From positions 1 through 5,631 of the forward strand of contig JAJYPA010000532.1 in the NCBI GenBank assembly GCA_021795795.1: a DNA stretch of 5,631 nt. Reading direction: 5' to 3'. The notes under the pieces were generated by a model. The model searched no databases. It had not been told where the DNA came from and saw only the letters and a list, made by a program, of their open reading frames with translations. Positions within the stretch are counted from its first letter, which is position 1. Each line of letters opens with the position of its first letter. Both the position numbers and the translations under genes were made by a program. Positions 5,616-5,631 of the stretch are shown one piece after another. Source of the stretch: Pseudomonadota bacterium. GTDB taxonomy: Bacteria > Pseudomonadota > Gammaproteobacteria > Halothiobacillales > Halothiobacillaceae.

Positions 5616-5631
5616 ATGCGACGCCAGAAAG
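5616..5631 (+). CDS. Start of a downstream gene, cut by the window edge
   Basis: ATG at 5616 opens a frame (MRRQK) running off the window, 12 bases after the ATPase stop codon. A GGGG at 5607-5610 could serve as a modest ribosome binding site. The tight spacing suggests co-transcription with the AAA+ gene, so this protein is the most likely functional partner of the ATPase. Nothing can be said of its identity from five codons. Confidence 0.45.

Overview
The window looks like an accessory, plasmid- or element-borne segment from a moderately GC-rich Gram-negative bacterium. Relaxase, MobC and IS content suggest a proteobacterium. An acidophile such as Acidithiobacillus is possible, but that is a guess from general resemblance. 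No rRNA, tRNA or CRISPR array was seen.

Left end (1-~500): a pile-up of three insertion-sequence remnants. It holds the 3' end of an IS630-like transposase gene (1-123, + strand), the 3' end of an IS3-family transposase gene with its terminal inverted repeat (~163-335, read on the minus strand), and the 5' end of an IS30-family transposase gene with a strong ribosome binding site (318-440, minus strand). The IS30 head and IS3 tail are fused out of frame, so neither transposase is intact.

Centre (684-~2801, minus strand): a mobilization module. A promoter-like region containing a perfect inverted repeat is followed by two strong stem-loops (candidate oriT), then mobC (RHH-type relaxosome accessory protein), then mobA. 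mobA overlaps mobC by 4 bases (ATGA). MobA has an HUH-type His cluster, carries His17 where the nicking Tyr of MOBP relaxases would be expected, and ends in an LPD7-like domain. No coupling protein or type IV secretion gene is visible, so the element looks mobilizable rather than self-transmissible, within the limits of this window.

Right half (~3187-5631, + strand): a divergent gene set. A 406-aa protein with an N-terminal helix-turn-helix and an otherwise unrecognised body starts at a TTG with a good ribosome binding site, downstream of a nested inverted repeat that could be its operator. After a 140-bp leader comes a 351-aa AAA+ ATPase whose core resembles the ATPase module of Lon but has no protease domain and carries an acidic, probably disordered N-terminal tail. 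A further gene appears to begin at 5616, 12 bases after the ATPase stop. The regulator-like protein, the Lon-like ATPase and the cut-off third gene are the least explained part of the window and the best candidate for an undescribed system; their function cannot be read from the sequence.
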